Shown: positions 27,102 to 37,674, counted from the first letter of the stretch. The stretch: DNA of 64,000 nt from Nitrospira sp. (GCA_011523385.1 WTGX01000005.1:62032-126031); one strand, 5' to 3'. Notes: generated from the letters alone by a model not told the origin. Translations and numbers: made by a program.

Positions 27102-29048
27102 ATGCCGAATCCGCGTATCGCTCCTTACGGGTCATGGCCCTCTCCTCTTACCTCGGATCGGATTGTTTCGGAATCCATCAGACTCGGACAAATCGCCCTC
27201 GATGGGGAGCGGGTGTTCTGGGTCGAAAGCCGTCCCAAGGAGGGTGGGAGGAATACGATTGTCCGGCGGGACCCCGACGGAACCCCACACGACCTGACCC
27301 CTGCCCCGTTGAACGTTCGCACGCGAGTGCATGAGTACGGGGGCGGGGCGTTTTGCGTTGCCGAAGGCGACGTGTATTTTTCCAATTTTTCGGATCAGCG
27401 GCTGTATCGACAACGCCCGGACGAAGCGCCTGAACCCGTCACCGCGGATGTGCCCATGTGCTACGCCGATGGGCTGCCGGATCATCGACGCCGGCGGCTT
27501 CTTTGCATTCGTGAAGATCATACCCATTCCGGCCGGGAGCCCAAAAATTCCATCGTGAGCATTGCCCTCGGCAACGGCTCAGGTCCCACGTGCGGCGATA
27601 TCCTGGTTGCGGGTAACGATTTTTATGCCTCTCCACGCCTGAGCCCCGATGGACAACAGTTGGCCTGGCTGACCTGGAATCATCCCAACATGCCATGGGA
27701 CGACACGGAACTCTGGGTCGCCGATCTCGGGCAGGACGGCTCGATCGAAACTTCACGATGCGTGGCCGTGGGAACCGACGTTTCGATTTTTCAACCGGAA
27801 TGGTCGCCGGACGGCCGGTTGCATTTCGTGTCCGACCAGTCCGGCTGGTGGAACCTGTATCGCCTGGATAACGGGAAAGTCACCGCGCTCTATCCCATGG
27901 AAGCCGAATTCGGCGCACCCCAATGGGTATTCGGTCAACGGCTCTACGGGTTCGAGTCGCCTGACCACGTGATCTGCGCCTATACGCAGAACGGCTTCTG
28001 GTATCTGGGTCGTTTGGACACGAAACAACGCACGCTCGAACGATTCGAGTTGCCGTACACGACCTTCGACGACGTCCACGTGCAGGAATCCCGCATTGTA
28101 TGTACGGCCAGTTCCCCCGCCGAGCCCACGGCGCTCATCCAGATCGATGCGGGTTCGCAAGCCGTGACTGCTCTTCGCCGATCGGTGGATTTCTCCCCGG
28201 ACCCCCGTTACCTGTCCATGCCCTCCGCCGTCACTTATCCGACCCGGGACGGATCGACCGGACACGCGTTCTATTACCCCCCGCGCAATGCGGATTATCA
28301 AGCCCCGCCTTCAGAGCGCCCGCCCCTCCTTGTCAAAAGCCATGGCGGCCCAACCGGAGCCTCGTCCCCGACGTTCAACCTGATGATTCAATTTTGGACG
28401 AGCCGGGGATTCGCCGTGCTCGACGTGAACTACGGGGGAAGTACGGGATACGGGCGGGCCTACCGGGAACGCCTCAACGGCCAATGGGGCATTGTCGACG
28501 TGGATGATTGCGTCAGCACGGTCGAGGCGCTCATCGACCGGGATGCCGTGGACCCGGCGCGCGTGACCATCACGGGGGGAAGCGCGGGGGGCTTTACCAC
28601 GTTATGCGCCTTGACGTTTCGCGATTGCTTTACGGCCGGCTCCAGTTACTACGGCGTCTCGGACCTTGCGGCACTCGTTCGGGATACCCACAAGTTTGAG
28701 TCACGCTACCTGGACCGCCTCGTCGGCCCCCTGCCCGAACGGAAAGACCTCTACGATCAGCGATCGCCCATTCATTTCACCGACCGGCTGTCCGCTCCCC
28801 TCATCCTCTTTCAGGGCCTGGAGGACAAAGTGGTGCCGCCGAACCAGGCGGAGAACATGTTCAACGCGGTAAAAGCCAAAGGACTTCCCGTCGCCTATAT
28901 CGCCTTTGAAGGCGAGCAGCACGGATTTCGACAGGCCAAGCACGTCAAGCAGGTCCTGGACAACGAACTGTTTTTCTATTCCAAGATTTTCGGCTTCGTT
29001 CCCGCCGACCCGGTAGAAGCCTTTCCTATTGCCAATCTGGAAGATTAA
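27102..29048 (+). CDS. S9 family prolyl oligopeptidase-like serine peptidase
   Basis: 648 residues. The N-terminal two thirds is a beta-propeller (blades such as SPDGQQLAWLTWN and WSPDGRLHFVSDQSGWWNLY). The C-terminal alpha/beta hydrolase has the nucleophile in TGGSAGGFTTL (Ser near residue 496), the acid in QGLEDKVVPPNQAE and the His in EGEQHGFRQ. The NYGGSTGYGRAYRERL motif is typical of dipeptidyl/acylaminoacyl peptidases. No signal peptide, so it should be cytoplasmic and degrade short peptides. Single gene. Confidence 0.94.
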   Translation: MPNPRIAPYGSWPSPLTSDRIVSESIRLGQIALDGERVFWVESRPKEGGRNTIVRRDPDGTPHDLTPAPLNVRTRVHEYGGGAFCVAEGDVYFSNFSDQRLYRQRPDEAPEPVTADVPMCYADGLPDHRRRRLLCIREDHTHSGREPKNSIVSIALGNGSGPTCGDILVAGNDFYASPRLSPDGQQLAWLTWNHPNMPWDDTELWVADLGQDGSIETSRCVAVGTDVSIFQPEWSPDGRLHFVSDQSGWWNLYRLDNGKVTALYPMEAEFGAPQWVFGQRLYGFESPDHVICAYTQNGFWYLGRLDTKQRTLERFELPYTTFDDVHVQESRIVCTASSPAEPTALIQIDAGSQAVTALRRSVDFSPDPRYLSMPSAVTYPTRDGSTGHAFYYPPRNADYQAPPSERPPLLVKSHGGPTGASSPTFNLMIQFWTSRGFAVLDVNYGGSTGYGRAYRERLNGQWGIVDVDDCVSTVEALIDRDAVDPARVTITGGSAGGFTTLCALTFRDCFTAGSSYYGVSDLAALVRDTHKFESRYLDRLVGPLPERKDLYDQRSPIHFTDRLSAPLILFQGLEDKVVPPNQAENMFNAVKAKGLPVAYIAFEGEQHGFRQAKHVKQVLDNELFFYSKIFGFVPADPVEAFPIANLED

Positions 29049-29086
29049 GGGAGAAAAACTGCGGAAAACAACAATCCCCGGCTACA

Positions 29087-30016
29087 TCATTCCTCGTAGA
29101 CCCCCGGCACGTCATCCGGCCCGGCGCGTTCGATCTTCACCGCCTTGTTGTTCATGAGGACCAGAGCCTTGATCCGGTCGCCGTAGCCGAATTCTTCCGT
29201 GATCTCGGTCTTGTGCGTGGCTTCGATTTGAATATTGCCCCGTTCTCCCCGCACGATGTAGAAATCCCGATCAACGTCCAGTAGATCGCCCACAATGGTT
29301 TTGGATTCCGGTTGCTTGGGCTGCGCCGACGGCGTCGGGGCTTCCCCTTTGGCGCCTGGTTGGGGTTCAGGTGCTTGCGCAACAACCGGCACATTTTCCG
29401 TGACCCCCGACACGTCATCCGGCCCCGCCCGTTCGATCTTCACCGCCTTGTTGTTCATGAGGACCAGAGCCTTGATCCGGTCGCCGTATCCGAATTCTTC
29501 CGTGATCTCGGTCTTGTGCGTAGCTTCGATTTGAATATTGCCCCGCTCGCCCCGCACGATGTAGAAGTCCCGATCAACGTCCAGTAGATCGCCCACAATG
29601 GTTTTGGATTCCGGCTGCTTGGGCTGCGCCGACGGCGTCGGGACTTCCCCTTTGGCACCTTGTTGGGGTTCAGGTGCTTGCGCAACAACCGGCACATTTT
29701 CCGTGACCCCCGACACGTCATCCGGCCCCGCCCGTTCGATCTTCACCGCCTTGTTGTTCATGAGGACCAGAGCCTTGATCCGGTCGCCGTAGCCGAATTC
29801 TTCCGTGATCTCGGTCTTGTGCGTGGCTTCGATTTGAATCTCGCCCCCTTCTCCCCGCACGATGTAGAAATCCCGATCAACGTCCAGCAGGTCACCGATG
29901 ATCGTTTTCGTGGGTTCGGTTGAGCCTCCACCCTGCGCAAGGACAGAGTGACCCTGTGCCAACAGGAGAACACAAACGGCACTCATCATTTTCACCAACG
30001 CGACAGACCCTTTCAT
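29087..30016 (-). CDS. Exported protein with three near-identical 101-residue repeats
   Basis: 309 residues. ATG 30016 has AAGGTGG upstream; the frame stays open to 30100. The N-terminus is a signal peptide (LVKMMSAVCVLLLAQ, cleavage after VLA). The rest is three copies of one unit: a predicted small beta domain (TIVGDLLDVDRDFYIVRGE ... KIERAGPDDV) joined by Pro/Gln/Glu-rich linkers (VAQAPEPQ ... QPKQPESK). DNA copies repeat with an exact 303-bp period (equivalent CACGTCATCC at 29108, 29411, 29714) and differ at few bases. I do not recognise the domain; a periplasmic or surface binding role is only a guess. Confidence 0.82.
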   Translation of the reverse strand: MKGSVALVKMMSAVCVLLLAQGHSVLAQGGGSTEPTKTIIGDLLDVDRDFYIVRGEGGEIQIEATHKTEITEEFGYGDRIKALVLMNNKAVKIERAGPDDVSGVTENVPVVAQAPEPQQGAKGEVPTPSAQPKQPESKTIVGDLLDVDRDFYIVRGERGNIQIEATHKTEITEEFGYGDRIKALVLMNNKAVKIERAGPDDVSGVTENVPVVAQAPEPQPGAKGEAPTPSAQPKQPESKTIVGDLLDVDRDFYIVRGERGNIQIEATHKTEITEEFGYGDRIKALVLMNNKAVKIERAGPDDVPGVYEE

Positions 30017-30086
30017 TCCAGCACCACCTTTCCCGCCAAATGCTGTAAGTTGGACGTGCGCGTCCGCAGCACGCCACCGATTCCGT

Positions 30087-30863
30087 TCAGATAGTACCAT
30101 ACCCGTTGACCCTCATCCATAGACTTCCCATCACCAGGACGGTGATCACCGCGAGCGCCGCAAAATCGGACCCGTGCATGTTCGAAACAAACAAGGGGCG
30201 CCGCACCTGTCCGGCCCCGAAGCCCTTGGATTCCAGGGCCATGGCAAGCAGATTGGTCTGGCGCAGGGTATGACCGATGAGCGGCACGATCAAGGGAGGG
30301 TACCGGCGGATCTTTCCAAGCACCCCCTTTGAGTGGACGTCCAGCCCTCTCGACTGCTGGGCCTGAATCACGGCCCCGATCGAACCCAGCAACGTGGGAA
30401 CCCATCGAAAGGCGAGCGACAACGAAAAGCTCAGGGGACGGGGCACGCCCAATCGATTCGAGGCCTCGCCCAGCTCTTCAATGGCCGTGGTCGACAAAAG
30501 CACGATGCCGCTGATGAGCATGGCATTCAGCCGCAGACCCATACCCATCCCATGCAGCACGCCTTCCTGCATGACGGTCAGGCCGCCGATCGTGAACAAC
30601 GGGGTGTTCCCTTCCACGAAAAAGGGCCAAAGTATCACGCTGTATACAAACAACAACGCCAGCAGAATCCATATCTTTTTCAGATTGTGGAGGCTCTGCG
30701 CCCAGCGCACCAAAGCCAGGACGCCCGCACAGAGCCCCAACAAGTACACCGGGTCTGAAAACATCAGGCTCAAGGAAAAGAGCCCCAGCAGACAGAGGAT
30801 TTTAGTCCGGCCGTCCAGCCGGTGCGCCCACGTCCCGGCATCCACGTACAATGACAGGTTCAT
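30087..30863 (-). CDS. ECF transporter transmembrane component (EcfT)
   Basis: About 258 residues with several hydrophobic helices in the first half and the two coupling-helix motifs expected in EcfT: the A-R-G type motif appears as QQSRGLDV and the second as ALESKGFGAG. It binds the ATPase subunits and scaffolds the S component in the inner membrane. ATG 30863 overlaps the stop of the upstream ATPase gene (ATGA), so translation is coupled. The end of this gene sits 71 bp from the repeat-protein gene start. Confidence 0.9.
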   Translation of the reverse strand: MNLSLYVDAGTWAHRLDGRTKILCLLGLFSLSLMFSDPVYLLGLCAGVLALVRWAQSLHNLKKIWILLALLFVYSVILWPFFVEGNTPLFTIGGLTVMQEGVLHGMGMGLRLNAMLISGIVLLSTTAIEELGEASNRLGVPRPLSFSLSLAFRWVPTLLGSIGAVIQAQQSRGLDVHSKGVLGKIRRYPPLIVPLIGHTLRQTNLLAMALESKGFGAGQVRRPLFVSNMHGSDFAALAVITVLVMGSLWMRVNGYGTI

Positions 30864-33247
30864 GACACGCGCCAGGCCTTTCGCACTTCCTCGACCGTCA
30901 GCAACGTCACACCCCACCGCTGAGTGAACCGGGTCAGGGCCGGCAACGCCAAGGCCGCAGACCGGACGACTTCAGGGTCCGAGAAAATTTCCCGGGTCGG
31001 GCCATCCGCCAGGATCGCGCCACGTTGCATCAGCACGCATCGCGTCGCGTGGCTCGCGACGATCCCCATGTCATGGGTAATCACGATAACGGTATGGCCC
31101 TGTCGATGCAGCGCGCGCATCATGTTCATCATGCGGGCCGATTCCTCAGTATCAAGTCCGGTGGTGGGCTCATCCACGATCAGGATGCGGGGCTTGGCGG
31201 CAAGGATGGACGCGACCGCCACGCGCTGTCGTTCGCCTTTCGTCAGAGAAAACGGGTCCCGCTCTTCGGCCCCGGTCAACCCCACCGCTTGCAGCGCTTC
31301 GGTGACCCGGGCATCGCATTCATCGGGTGAACATCCCGCGTTCTCCGCGCCGAAGGCGACTTCCTTGCGCACGGTTTCCGCAAAAATCTGATGGTCGGGA
31401 TTTTGAAAGACGTATCCGACGATGGACGACAAGCCCCCGGTTTGTTGCGTATCGTTTCCGAGAACCAACACGCGGCCTTCCGACGGCAACAGGAGCCCAT
31501 TGCATAATTTCGCCAGCGTGCTTTTTCCGGAACCATTCTGCCCGAGAATCGCCACGAATTCCCCGGCCTGAAACGACACGGAAACCCGGGAGAGTGCCGG
31601 AACGCCGGGCTGGTACTGCGCCGACACGTTGCGAAGTTCCAGGACAGTTTCCGGAGGTCCGGAGCGGACCACGTCTGAATTCTGGTCGTGCAACTGCGGC
31701 GCGACGATGCTCAGACCGAGGGTATCGGCCAATTGCCACGCCTCTTCAACCGTCGTTGGTAGAGATTGAGCGCCCTGTTCATGAAAGCATGCTGCCAACG
31801 GGTATGGGGTCACGCCGTATCGTTCGGCCAGACCAGGCTGCCCGAGCAGTTCGCGAGGAGTGCCCTGCCACACCATTTCTCCCTGATCCAGCACGCACAC
31901 CCGGTCCGCTTCCACCAAATCCTCGACCCCATGCCTGGCGACGATGATGGTTCTCCCTTTGGCTTTCAACTCTGTCAGGAGCCGGAGAAACTGCTGCCTG
32001 CCCGCGGGATCGAGATCGGTCAGCGGTTGATCCATGACGATCACCTGCGGTTCACGGACCAGGACCGATGCCACCACCAGGCGCTGCCGTTGCCCACCCG
32101 ACAAGGAAAACGGATCACGCCGTTCCAGACCCGATAATCCGACCATCTCGAGAAGGTGTCGCACGTGTTCGCGGAAGGACTCTGCGTCTTTGAAGTCGTG
32201 CGTTCCTCCCTGCGTCTCCAAGGCGCCTCGAAGCTCCGCTTCCACGTTGGTCGAGACCAGTTGGGTTTCGAAATCCTGAAACACCATACCGACGTGGTTC
32301 GCCTGTTTCCACACCGGGGATTGCGTCGTGGATTGTCCATGCACCGTCACCGTGCCGGTCCATTCACCCTGGATAAACTGCGGAACCAGCCCGTTCAAGG
32401 CATAGCACAATGAGGACTTCCCTGATCCGCTCCGGCCCATCAGCACGATCAACTCGCCACGCGGGACGATCAGGGACACGTGTTTGAGCACCGCCCGCTC
32501 TGCATGAATCGGGCGAAACGTCACGTCTTGAATGGAGACGGCAACGGACTCGGCGATTGCCGATTGTGACGCCGCCGCCGAGGAGAAAAGGTCGCCGGAA
32601 AGGTCTTTCCGCGATCCGGCCGCATCTACGAAAGCCAAATCACGATAATACAGGTTCCATTGCTTGACCCGCGGATAGAGAAACAACAACAGCGGCGGGC
32701 CGAGCAATGTCGCCATCACCAGGTTGTTCAAAAAAATGGCGGGAAACAACAGCCAAAACGGGAGGAGGCCCAACAGTTCCACCCCCCATCCGATCGTAGC
32801 GGCACACACCATGGACGCAGCGGCACAGATGATGACGTATTCCACGCCCTGCCTCCAGGAACGCACCACGGGCTCCCGACCCGACGACAACCACCCCAGG
32901 TTTCCCCACAACAGGTAGGGCACGTACCCGTAGAGAAAATTTCCCAGGAACCCGAAGAAACTGGCCGGGCCCAGCGTGCCGAAACAATCCCCGATTACGT
33001 TGCCGATCCCGGACCCCCACGCCGCGGCCGGACCAAAGAGCAGCGAACTGACGATGGGAATGACGTTGGCCGGCCTGAGTTCCACGAAGCCGGGGATGAT
33101 CGGAATTCCCACCTTGAATGGAATAAGCACGGCCGCATAAATGGCCGCAATTTGCGCGGATAAAACCAGCAGCCGGGTATCCTGCCACACGTGCCGGAGT
33201 TCCGCGTACCACCGCCGCGGGTTCCAGCATGAGAGAGCGTTGTTCAT
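30860..33247 (-). CDS. Fused ECF transporter S component and two ATPase domains (EcfS-EcfA-EcfA')
   Basis: About 795 residues. The first 210 form a membrane S component with about six helices and LRPANVIPIVSSLLFGPAAA plus GSGIGNVIGDCFG, resembling QueT-like or related S proteins; the substrate is uncertain. Two ABC ATPases follow: Walker A GRSGSGKSSL with signature LSGGQRQR, then GQNGSGKSTL with signature LTKGERQR. In the first domain Walker B reads VMDQPLTDLDP, with Gln in place of the catalytic Glu; the second has VDEPTTGLD. ATG 33247 is my best start; TTG 33316 is in frame upstream. It is followed directly by ecfT (ATGA overlap). Confidence 0.87.
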   Translation of the reverse strand: MNNALSCWNPRRWYAELRHVWQDTRLLVLSAQIAAIYAAVLIPFKVGIPIIPGFVELRPANVIPIVSSLLFGPAAAWGSGIGNVIGDCFGTLGPASFFGFLGNFLYGYVPYLLWGNLGWLSSGREPVVRSWRQGVEYVIICAAASMVCAATIGWGVELLGLLPFWLLFPAIFLNNLVMATLLGPPLLLFLYPRVKQWNLYYRDLAFVDAAGSRKDLSGDLFSSAAASQSAIAESVAVSIQDVTFRPIHAERAVLKHVSLIVPRGELIVLMGRSGSGKSSLCYALNGLVPQFIQGEWTGTVTVHGQSTTQSPVWKQANHVGMVFQDFETQLVSTNVEAELRGALETQGGTHDFKDAESFREHVRHLLEMVGLSGLERRDPFSLSGGQRQRLVVASVLVREPQVIVMDQPLTDLDPAGRQQFLRLLTELKAKGRTIIVARHGVEDLVEADRVCVLDQGEMVWQGTPRELLGQPGLAERYGVTPYPLAACFHEQGAQSLPTTVEEAWQLADTLGLSIVAPQLHDQNSDVVRSGPPETVLELRNVSAQYQPGVPALSRVSVSFQAGEFVAILGQNGSGKSTLAKLCNGLLLPSEGRVLVLGNDTQQTGGLSSIVGYVFQNPDHQIFAETVRKEVAFGAENAGCSPDECDARVTEALQAVGLTGAEERDPFSLTKGERQRVAVASILAAKPRILIVDEPTTGLDTEESARMMNMMRALHRQGHTVIVITHDMGIVASHATRCVLMQRGAILADGPTREIFSDPEVVRSAALALPALTRFTQRWGVTLLTVEEVRKAWRVS

Positions 33248-33285
33248 TGAGGGCTTTAAGAAGTGAGAGCCTCCGCTGTCGAAGG

Positions 33286-33588
33286 TCACTGCCTGTTTAC
33301 ATCGTGCTTTTTCCAACCGGGCACGTGAGCCGTCATCAGTGCCTTAAAGAGTTTGCCGTGGTTGGGCACGCGCAGGTGCAACAGTTCGTGCGCGATGACG
33401 AAATTCTGAAAGCTCAATTCCCTATCGGCCAGATCGTATGCCAAGGTCACGGTGCCCGACGTGGAACACGAGCCCCACTTCTGCGTCATGTGCCGAACGC
33501 GGACCAGTCGCGGTCGGACCTTCAATCGCAGCGCCCAGTAGTCAACGCGGATGCGAATGACCTCGCGCCGTTTGTCATTCGTCCGCAT
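33286..33588 (-). CDS. YgjP-like (DUF45/M48-type) small metallopeptidase
   Basis: About 100 residues, short for the family: [17 protein letters not shown] then zinc-binding HELLH in [19 protein letters not shown], with the third ligand His. Its start at ATG 33588 overlaps the end of hsdR by 14 bp, so it is translationally coupled to it. YgjP-like genes are frequent next to hsdR in type I loci; their role there is unknown. Confidence 0.85.
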   Translation of the reverse strand: MRTNDKRREVIRIRVDYWALRLKVRPRLVRVRHMTQKWGSCSTSGTVTLAYDLADRELSFQNFVIAHELLHLRVPNHGKLFKALMTAHVPGWKKHDVNRQ

Positions 33589-36526
33589 CGGCACCTTCGT
33601 CCAGAAGAATGGAGAGGATGAGCTTCACCACGCGGCTGCGTTCCTCCTTGTCCAGTCCCAGAAGCAGCCGATAGAGAACCATGCGCAGCCGCCGTTGTTC
33701 GTCGGAGTTGACGGCGGCATTGGGGAAGCGCGTAAGAAGATCTTCCGTTCCCTTCGCCAAATCCATGGCCGCGATGCCGGCTGTTTCAAGGCTCGAATCA
33801 TGCTTCAGCGTCCAATACACGCCAAACGCACGCGGAGAGAGTCCGCTTTCCGTCGCCGCCTTGACAGCCGCTTCCTTTTCCCTGGCAATGTCGGCGAGCA
33901 GGTCCATTGCCGCAAGCCCGGTCGTCTTGCGCTCCTCCAGGTCCTTCAGGACTTGCTCGGCGCGATCCTTGAGCGGTCTGAGCACGGACGCCGAATCCCG
34001 ATCCTCCTCGATCTCCCGGCGCAGGCCACGCACGAGGTTGAACACCTTGGCCTCGTCGGAGCCGGATTCCCCTCGAAGCGCTTCGAGGGTGTTCACGTCG
34101 AACGTTACGGTTTTCGTCCGGTAGCCGAGGCCCTGCTGAACGGCGCCATCCTGTATCAAAGAGCGGGTCTTATTGGCGAGGTCAATCACGTAGTTGACCT
34201 TGCTTGCGTAGGCGTTCCGAACGGCCGCGTAGAGTTGCGCAAGTTGCTTGTACGTCACGATATGATCGCGCAGTTCAAGTGAAGGCGAGAGAATTTCCCA
34301 AAGCGCCTCGATCTCCTTGTATGCCTCAAAGAACGCCTTGCGCGACTCAGGGTCCAGGAAACGTCCGTAGACAATATCCTCAAGGTGTTCATCCGCGCCG
34401 CCGCTCTTCTCCCCGGCGAGATAGTCCGCTCTCGCCCGCTCAATTTTGTCTAAAAAGTCAGCCAACAGCAGATCGAGGCCTTCAATCACGCCGCTCACGT
34501 CCGTGGAGTCGAACCGTAGCGCCTTCTTCAACTCGCGTAACACGCCAACGAAATCAATGACCAGACCGATACGCTTGCGGGTGCCGGTCGCATCCACGTA
34601 AGGACGGTTCACGCGCGCAATCGCCTGCAAGAGCACGTGATCGCGCATCGGCTTGTCGAGATATATGCAATACAGAAGGGGCGCGTCATAGCCAGTCAGC
34701 AGCTTGTCGGTGACAATGAGGATTTTTGGATTCTCATCTGCCCGCTTGAACAGGAGACGCACGTCCGCCTCGCGTTCCGGGGAAAGCTGAAGTTCGGCAA
34801 CCAGCGGACGCTCCACCACGTCGTTGACGTTTTCCGTGTAGACCGGCGCGGTCCAATCGGGTGGCAACAACCTATCGAGCGCGCGCTTGTACTTGGCACA
34901 AGCTTCCCGGTTGACGCCGACGAGAAACGCCTTGTAGCCGAGCCGATCCACGTTCTCCCTGAAGTGCTCGGCCACAAACGCCGCGACCTTCTCGATCCGA
35001 TCATCAGCGGTGAGGAACGTGCGCAGGCCGACGGCTCGATCAAGGACTTTATTGAGTTCATCAACGTCAGTGACGCCCTCAAATTCGGCCAGGGCGAAGA
35101 ACTCCTTGTCGAGTCGGTCTGCCGGTACCGTCATCTCACTCGGGGCCATCGTGTGACGGATCGGCAGCGTTGTCTCGTCTTCGATCGACTCGGCAATGGT
35201 GTACTTGTCGAGATAACCCAACTCGTCGTCGGTGCCAAAAATCTTAAAGGTGCCCTCGCCCTGGGCCGTCTTGTCGATGGGCGTGCCGGTGAACCCGATG
35301 ATCGTCGCATTGGGCAAGGCCGCCATCAGGTACGTGCCCAGATCTTTGGCCACCGACCGGTGCGCCTCGTCGATGAACACGTAGACGTTGTCACGGGTAT
35401 TGGCGTCCTTCTCGATGCCCTCGAACTTGTGGATCATCGAAAGGATCAGACCGCGCTTGTCGGTATGGAACAGATCCCGAAGTTCGGCTTTGGAACCGGC
35501 CTGCCAGACCGCGATGTCCTGCTGTTGCATCTCGCCGAGCAGCCGCTCGACCCAACCCTTGAGTTGTCCCTCAAGTTCCGTTCGATCCACGACCACCACG
35601 ACCGTCGGCGTATGGAACTGTTCATCGCGCTCCAGGATCAGGCGCGCGGCCGTGAGCAATGTAAAGGTCTTGCCGGAACCCTGCGTATGCCAGATGAGCC
35701 CGCGGCGCTTCGCCGACTCGGAACAGCGTTTCACGATACGGTCGATCGCACGACGCTGATGCTGCCGGAGCACCGACTTTCTGGTCTCGCCATCCTCGAC
35801 GTAGAAGAGAATCCAGTCCCGTAGCGTGCGCAGAAAGCCCGCCGGTTCGAAGAATGACTGGACGGCGAACCTGTAGCTCTCCTCGGGTCGTTCCTTCCAG
35901 CGCGCCATGTACCGCCGCGACGCATTCCAGGTGACGCCGTACCAGTATTCGATCAGGTGCGTGACGTTGAAGAGTTGCGGCGAGGCTACCAATTCAGGGG
36001 TCTCGATCTCGTAGCGACGCAGTTGCGTGACAGCCCGCTCTATGGCATCGGCATCCTTGGGGTTCTTGTGCTCGACGATGGCAACCGGCACACCGTTGAT
36101 GACGAACATCACGTCCGCCCTGTTGCCCTTGCGTGCCGGAGGCTTGAGCTTCCACTCCCAGGTGACGTGATAGACGTTGTCGCCCGGTGTCTCAAAATCG
36201 ACGAGCCGGACGCGGCGATGACGCTCCTCGGCCTCGTCGTACCACTGCCGCTCACCGTGCAACCAAGCGAGCATCTCGCGGTTGCCCTCGATGGTCGGCG
36301 GGATCGCCTCGATCCTCTCGACCACCGAGCGGATGCCGTCATCCGTCATCCAGGGGTTGAACCGCCCGAGTGCTCCTTCAAGCTCGTCCCGGAACAGCAT
36401 CCCGGCCTCGCCGCCACGCTTATGTATCGCCACTTCAGGCGGAAGCGGCGTCCATCCGATCTCCGCCGCGTGGCGAACCATGGGGAACTGAACCGAAGCA
36501 GCTTCGCTAATCTTGAGATCGCTCAC
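33575..36526 (-). CDS. hsdR: Type I restriction enzyme R subunit
   Basis: 983 residues. Nuclease domain near residues 130-160 ([19 protein letters not shown]: Asp ... E-H-K of the PD-ExK core). SF2 motor: Walker A in [22 protein letters not shown] box VFIDEAHRS, motif [12 protein letters not shown], motif VI region [10 protein letters not shown]-terminal helical domain for subunit contact. Appears intact. It is separated from hsdM/hsdS by about 6.7 kb of other defence genes, all on the same strand, with its own palindrome about 100 bp upstream, so it probably has its own promoter. Confidence 0.95.
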   Translation of the reverse strand: MSDLKISEAASVQFPMVRHAAEIGWTPLPPEVAIHKRGGEAGMLFRDELEGALGRFNPWMTDDGIRSVVERIEAIPPTIEGNREMLAWLHGERQWYDEAEERHRRVRLVDFETPGDNVYHVTWEWKLKPPARKGNRADVMFVINGVPVAIVEHKNPKDADAIERAVTQLRRYEIETPELVASPQLFNVTHLIEYWYGVTWNASRRYMARWKERPEESYRFAVQSFFEPAGFLRTLRDWILFYVEDGETRKSVLRQHQRRAIDRIVKRCSESAKRRGLIWHTQGSGKTFTLLTAARLILERDEQFHTPTVVVVVDRTELEGQLKGWVERLLGEMQQQDIAVWQAGSKAELRDLFHTDKRGLILSMIHKFEGIEKDANTRDNVYVFIDEAHRSVAKDLGTYLMAALPNATIIGFTGTPIDKTAQGEGTFKIFGTDDELGYLDKYTIAESIEDETTLPIRHTMAPSEMTVPADRLDKEFFALAEFEGVTDVDELNKVLDRAVGLRTFLTADDRIEKVAAFVAEHFRENVDRLGYKAFLVGVNREACAKYKRALDRLLPPDWTAPVYTENVNDVVERPLVAELQLSPEREADVRLLFKRADENPKILIVTDKLLTGYDAPLLYCIYLDKPMRDHVLLQAIARVNRPYVDATGTRKRIGLVIDFVGVLRELKKALRFDSTDVSGVIEGLDLLLADFLDKIERARADYLAGEKSGGADEHLEDIVYGRFLDPESRKAFFEAYKEIEALWEILSPSLELRDHIVTYKQLAQLYAAVRNAYASKVNYVIDLANKTRSLIQDGAVQQGLGYRTKTVTFDVNTLEALRGESGSDEAKVFNLVRGLRREIEEDRDSASVLRPLKDRAEQVLKDLEERKTTGLAAMDLLADIAREKEAAVKAATESGLSPRAFGVYWTLKHDSSLETAGIAAMDLAKGTEDLLTRFPNAAVNSDEQRRLRMVLYRLLLGLDKEERSRVVKLILSILLDEGADADE

Positions 36527-36626
36527 GGCAAGTCTTCTCTAGCCACTAGGCGCACCTTGATACGCCATTGGACCGTTGATACGATGGCGCTATCAAGATC
36601 AAAGAACAATTGGTGTTGCGAAGTGT

Positions 36627-36649
36627 GCTACTATATTGTATATAGTAGC
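36627..36649. promoter_or_regulatory. Perfect palindrome upstream of hsdR
   Basis: Ten-base arms GCTACTATAT / ATATAGTAGC with a 3-base centre. It lies 101 bp upstream of the hsdR start and 51 bp after the end of the DUF3800 gene. The AT-rich arms and lack of a T-tract fit an operator better than a terminator. A second small hairpin (GCCTC TGA GAGGC) lies a few bases further upstream. Confidence 0.6.
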
Positions 36650-36699
36650 TGTCGGGTGCCTCTGAGAGGCTCGATATGGCGATTTTGCCCAGCCCGACA

Positions 36700-37554
36700 T
36701 CATCTAATCTCCTCCCCCAGCAAGATTTTCTTTTTATAGGCATTCCATGTACTTCGCGCTATCTCCACAAGCGGCGAAGATTCGGGCCAAATTTTGAGCC
36801 CGTGAAGAGCTTCTTGGTTTCGTCCCCTGTAGATGTTTGGTAGCAACCTAGCGAAATAGGGATAGGCGAGGTCCTCGTTCCTGAAGGCACGATAAACGTT
36901 GTAGGCCAGCAGATCAGCAAGTTGAACACCGTTCGACAGTTCGCTCCGCGTGAAGAACGGATACTCGACAATAGCCGGAAATGTCATATTTTGATTTCCA
37001 GACCGCTGGAAAAATGCGTGTTTCATTGCAACGGCACGATTAAGTTGCTTGCTCGTGTCGTCCATCACGATCAACGCCTGATGCTTCGAATGATACTCGC
37101 GCATATAGTGCTGAATCCGTTCTAGCACTAACTCATAAGCCTTTTTGTGAAGCATCTCCTCGGTCATGTAATCATGCAGAGACCGCTTGTCGATGACCGC
37201 TACCACCACTACCATATTGCGTTCGACAACCTGCCGGAAATATGCGTCCGTGAGACGCGTCAGATCGTCGCAATGTAGGGCGTACAGAAACGGACTTCGC
37301 CTCTCGCGTTCACGTTCGTTCCGAACCCAATTCGATTTGACTTCACAATCCGCGAGATCGAAAGGGCCTTTGCTTGCCTGCTTCAGAGAGTTGGCAAGTT
37401 CGAGTTTCAATCTTGAAAGTGCTGAATCGAAACGACGCCACTGGCCCTCATACATGCCCACCGCAAGGAGCACATAGATGTGATCCTTCGGCTTCTTCTT
37501 CATCTCAACGGAAGGATCGCGAGAACCTGATTCGTCAAAGTAAAAGAAATACAT
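36700..37554 (-). CDS. DUF3800 domain protein (RNase H-like), third gene of the pAgo-SIR2 set
   Basis: 284 residues. N-terminus YFFYFDESGSRDP holds the first acidic residues of the DUF3800 core; VVAVIDKRS and ALIVMDDTSKQLN carry further Asp; GVQLADLLAYNVYRA near residue 225 gives the last conserved Asp. DUF3800 is predicted to be an RNase H-fold nuclease, common in defence loci. It begins 120 bp downstream of the SIR2 gene on the same strand, so it could be co-transcribed, but the gap leaves room for a separate promoter. Function with the Argonaute is inference. Confidence 0.78.
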   Translation of the reverse strand: MYFFYFDESGSRDPSVEMKKKPKDHIYVLLAVGMYEGQWRRFDSALSRLKLELANSLKQASKGPFDLADCEVKSNWVRNERERERRSPFLYALHCDDLTRLTDAYFRQVVERNMVVVVAVIDKRSLHDYMTEEMLHKKAYELVLERIQHYMREYHSKHQALIVMDDTSKQLNRAVAMKHAFFQRSGNQNMTFPAIVEYPFFTRSELSNGVQLADLLAYNVYRAFRNEDLAYPYFARLLPNIYRGRNQEALHGLKIWPESSPLVEIARSTWNAYKKKILLGEEIR

Positions 37555-37674
37555 TGATTCAAGTCTTCGTTAGTTATAGTGAGTGGCATTATCGGAGTTG
37601 GCTCAACGGCTTCGAAAGAGCGATTTCTGTTAAAGAAATCTTGTTCATCATCGGCCTGTGCATCGGCTTCACTC

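Noticed and set aside
29087..30016. Regularly spaced repeats could suggest a CRISPR array
   Set aside because: Units are 303 bp, in frame, and encode a continuous secreted protein; no short repeat-spacer pattern exists here or elsewhere in the window.
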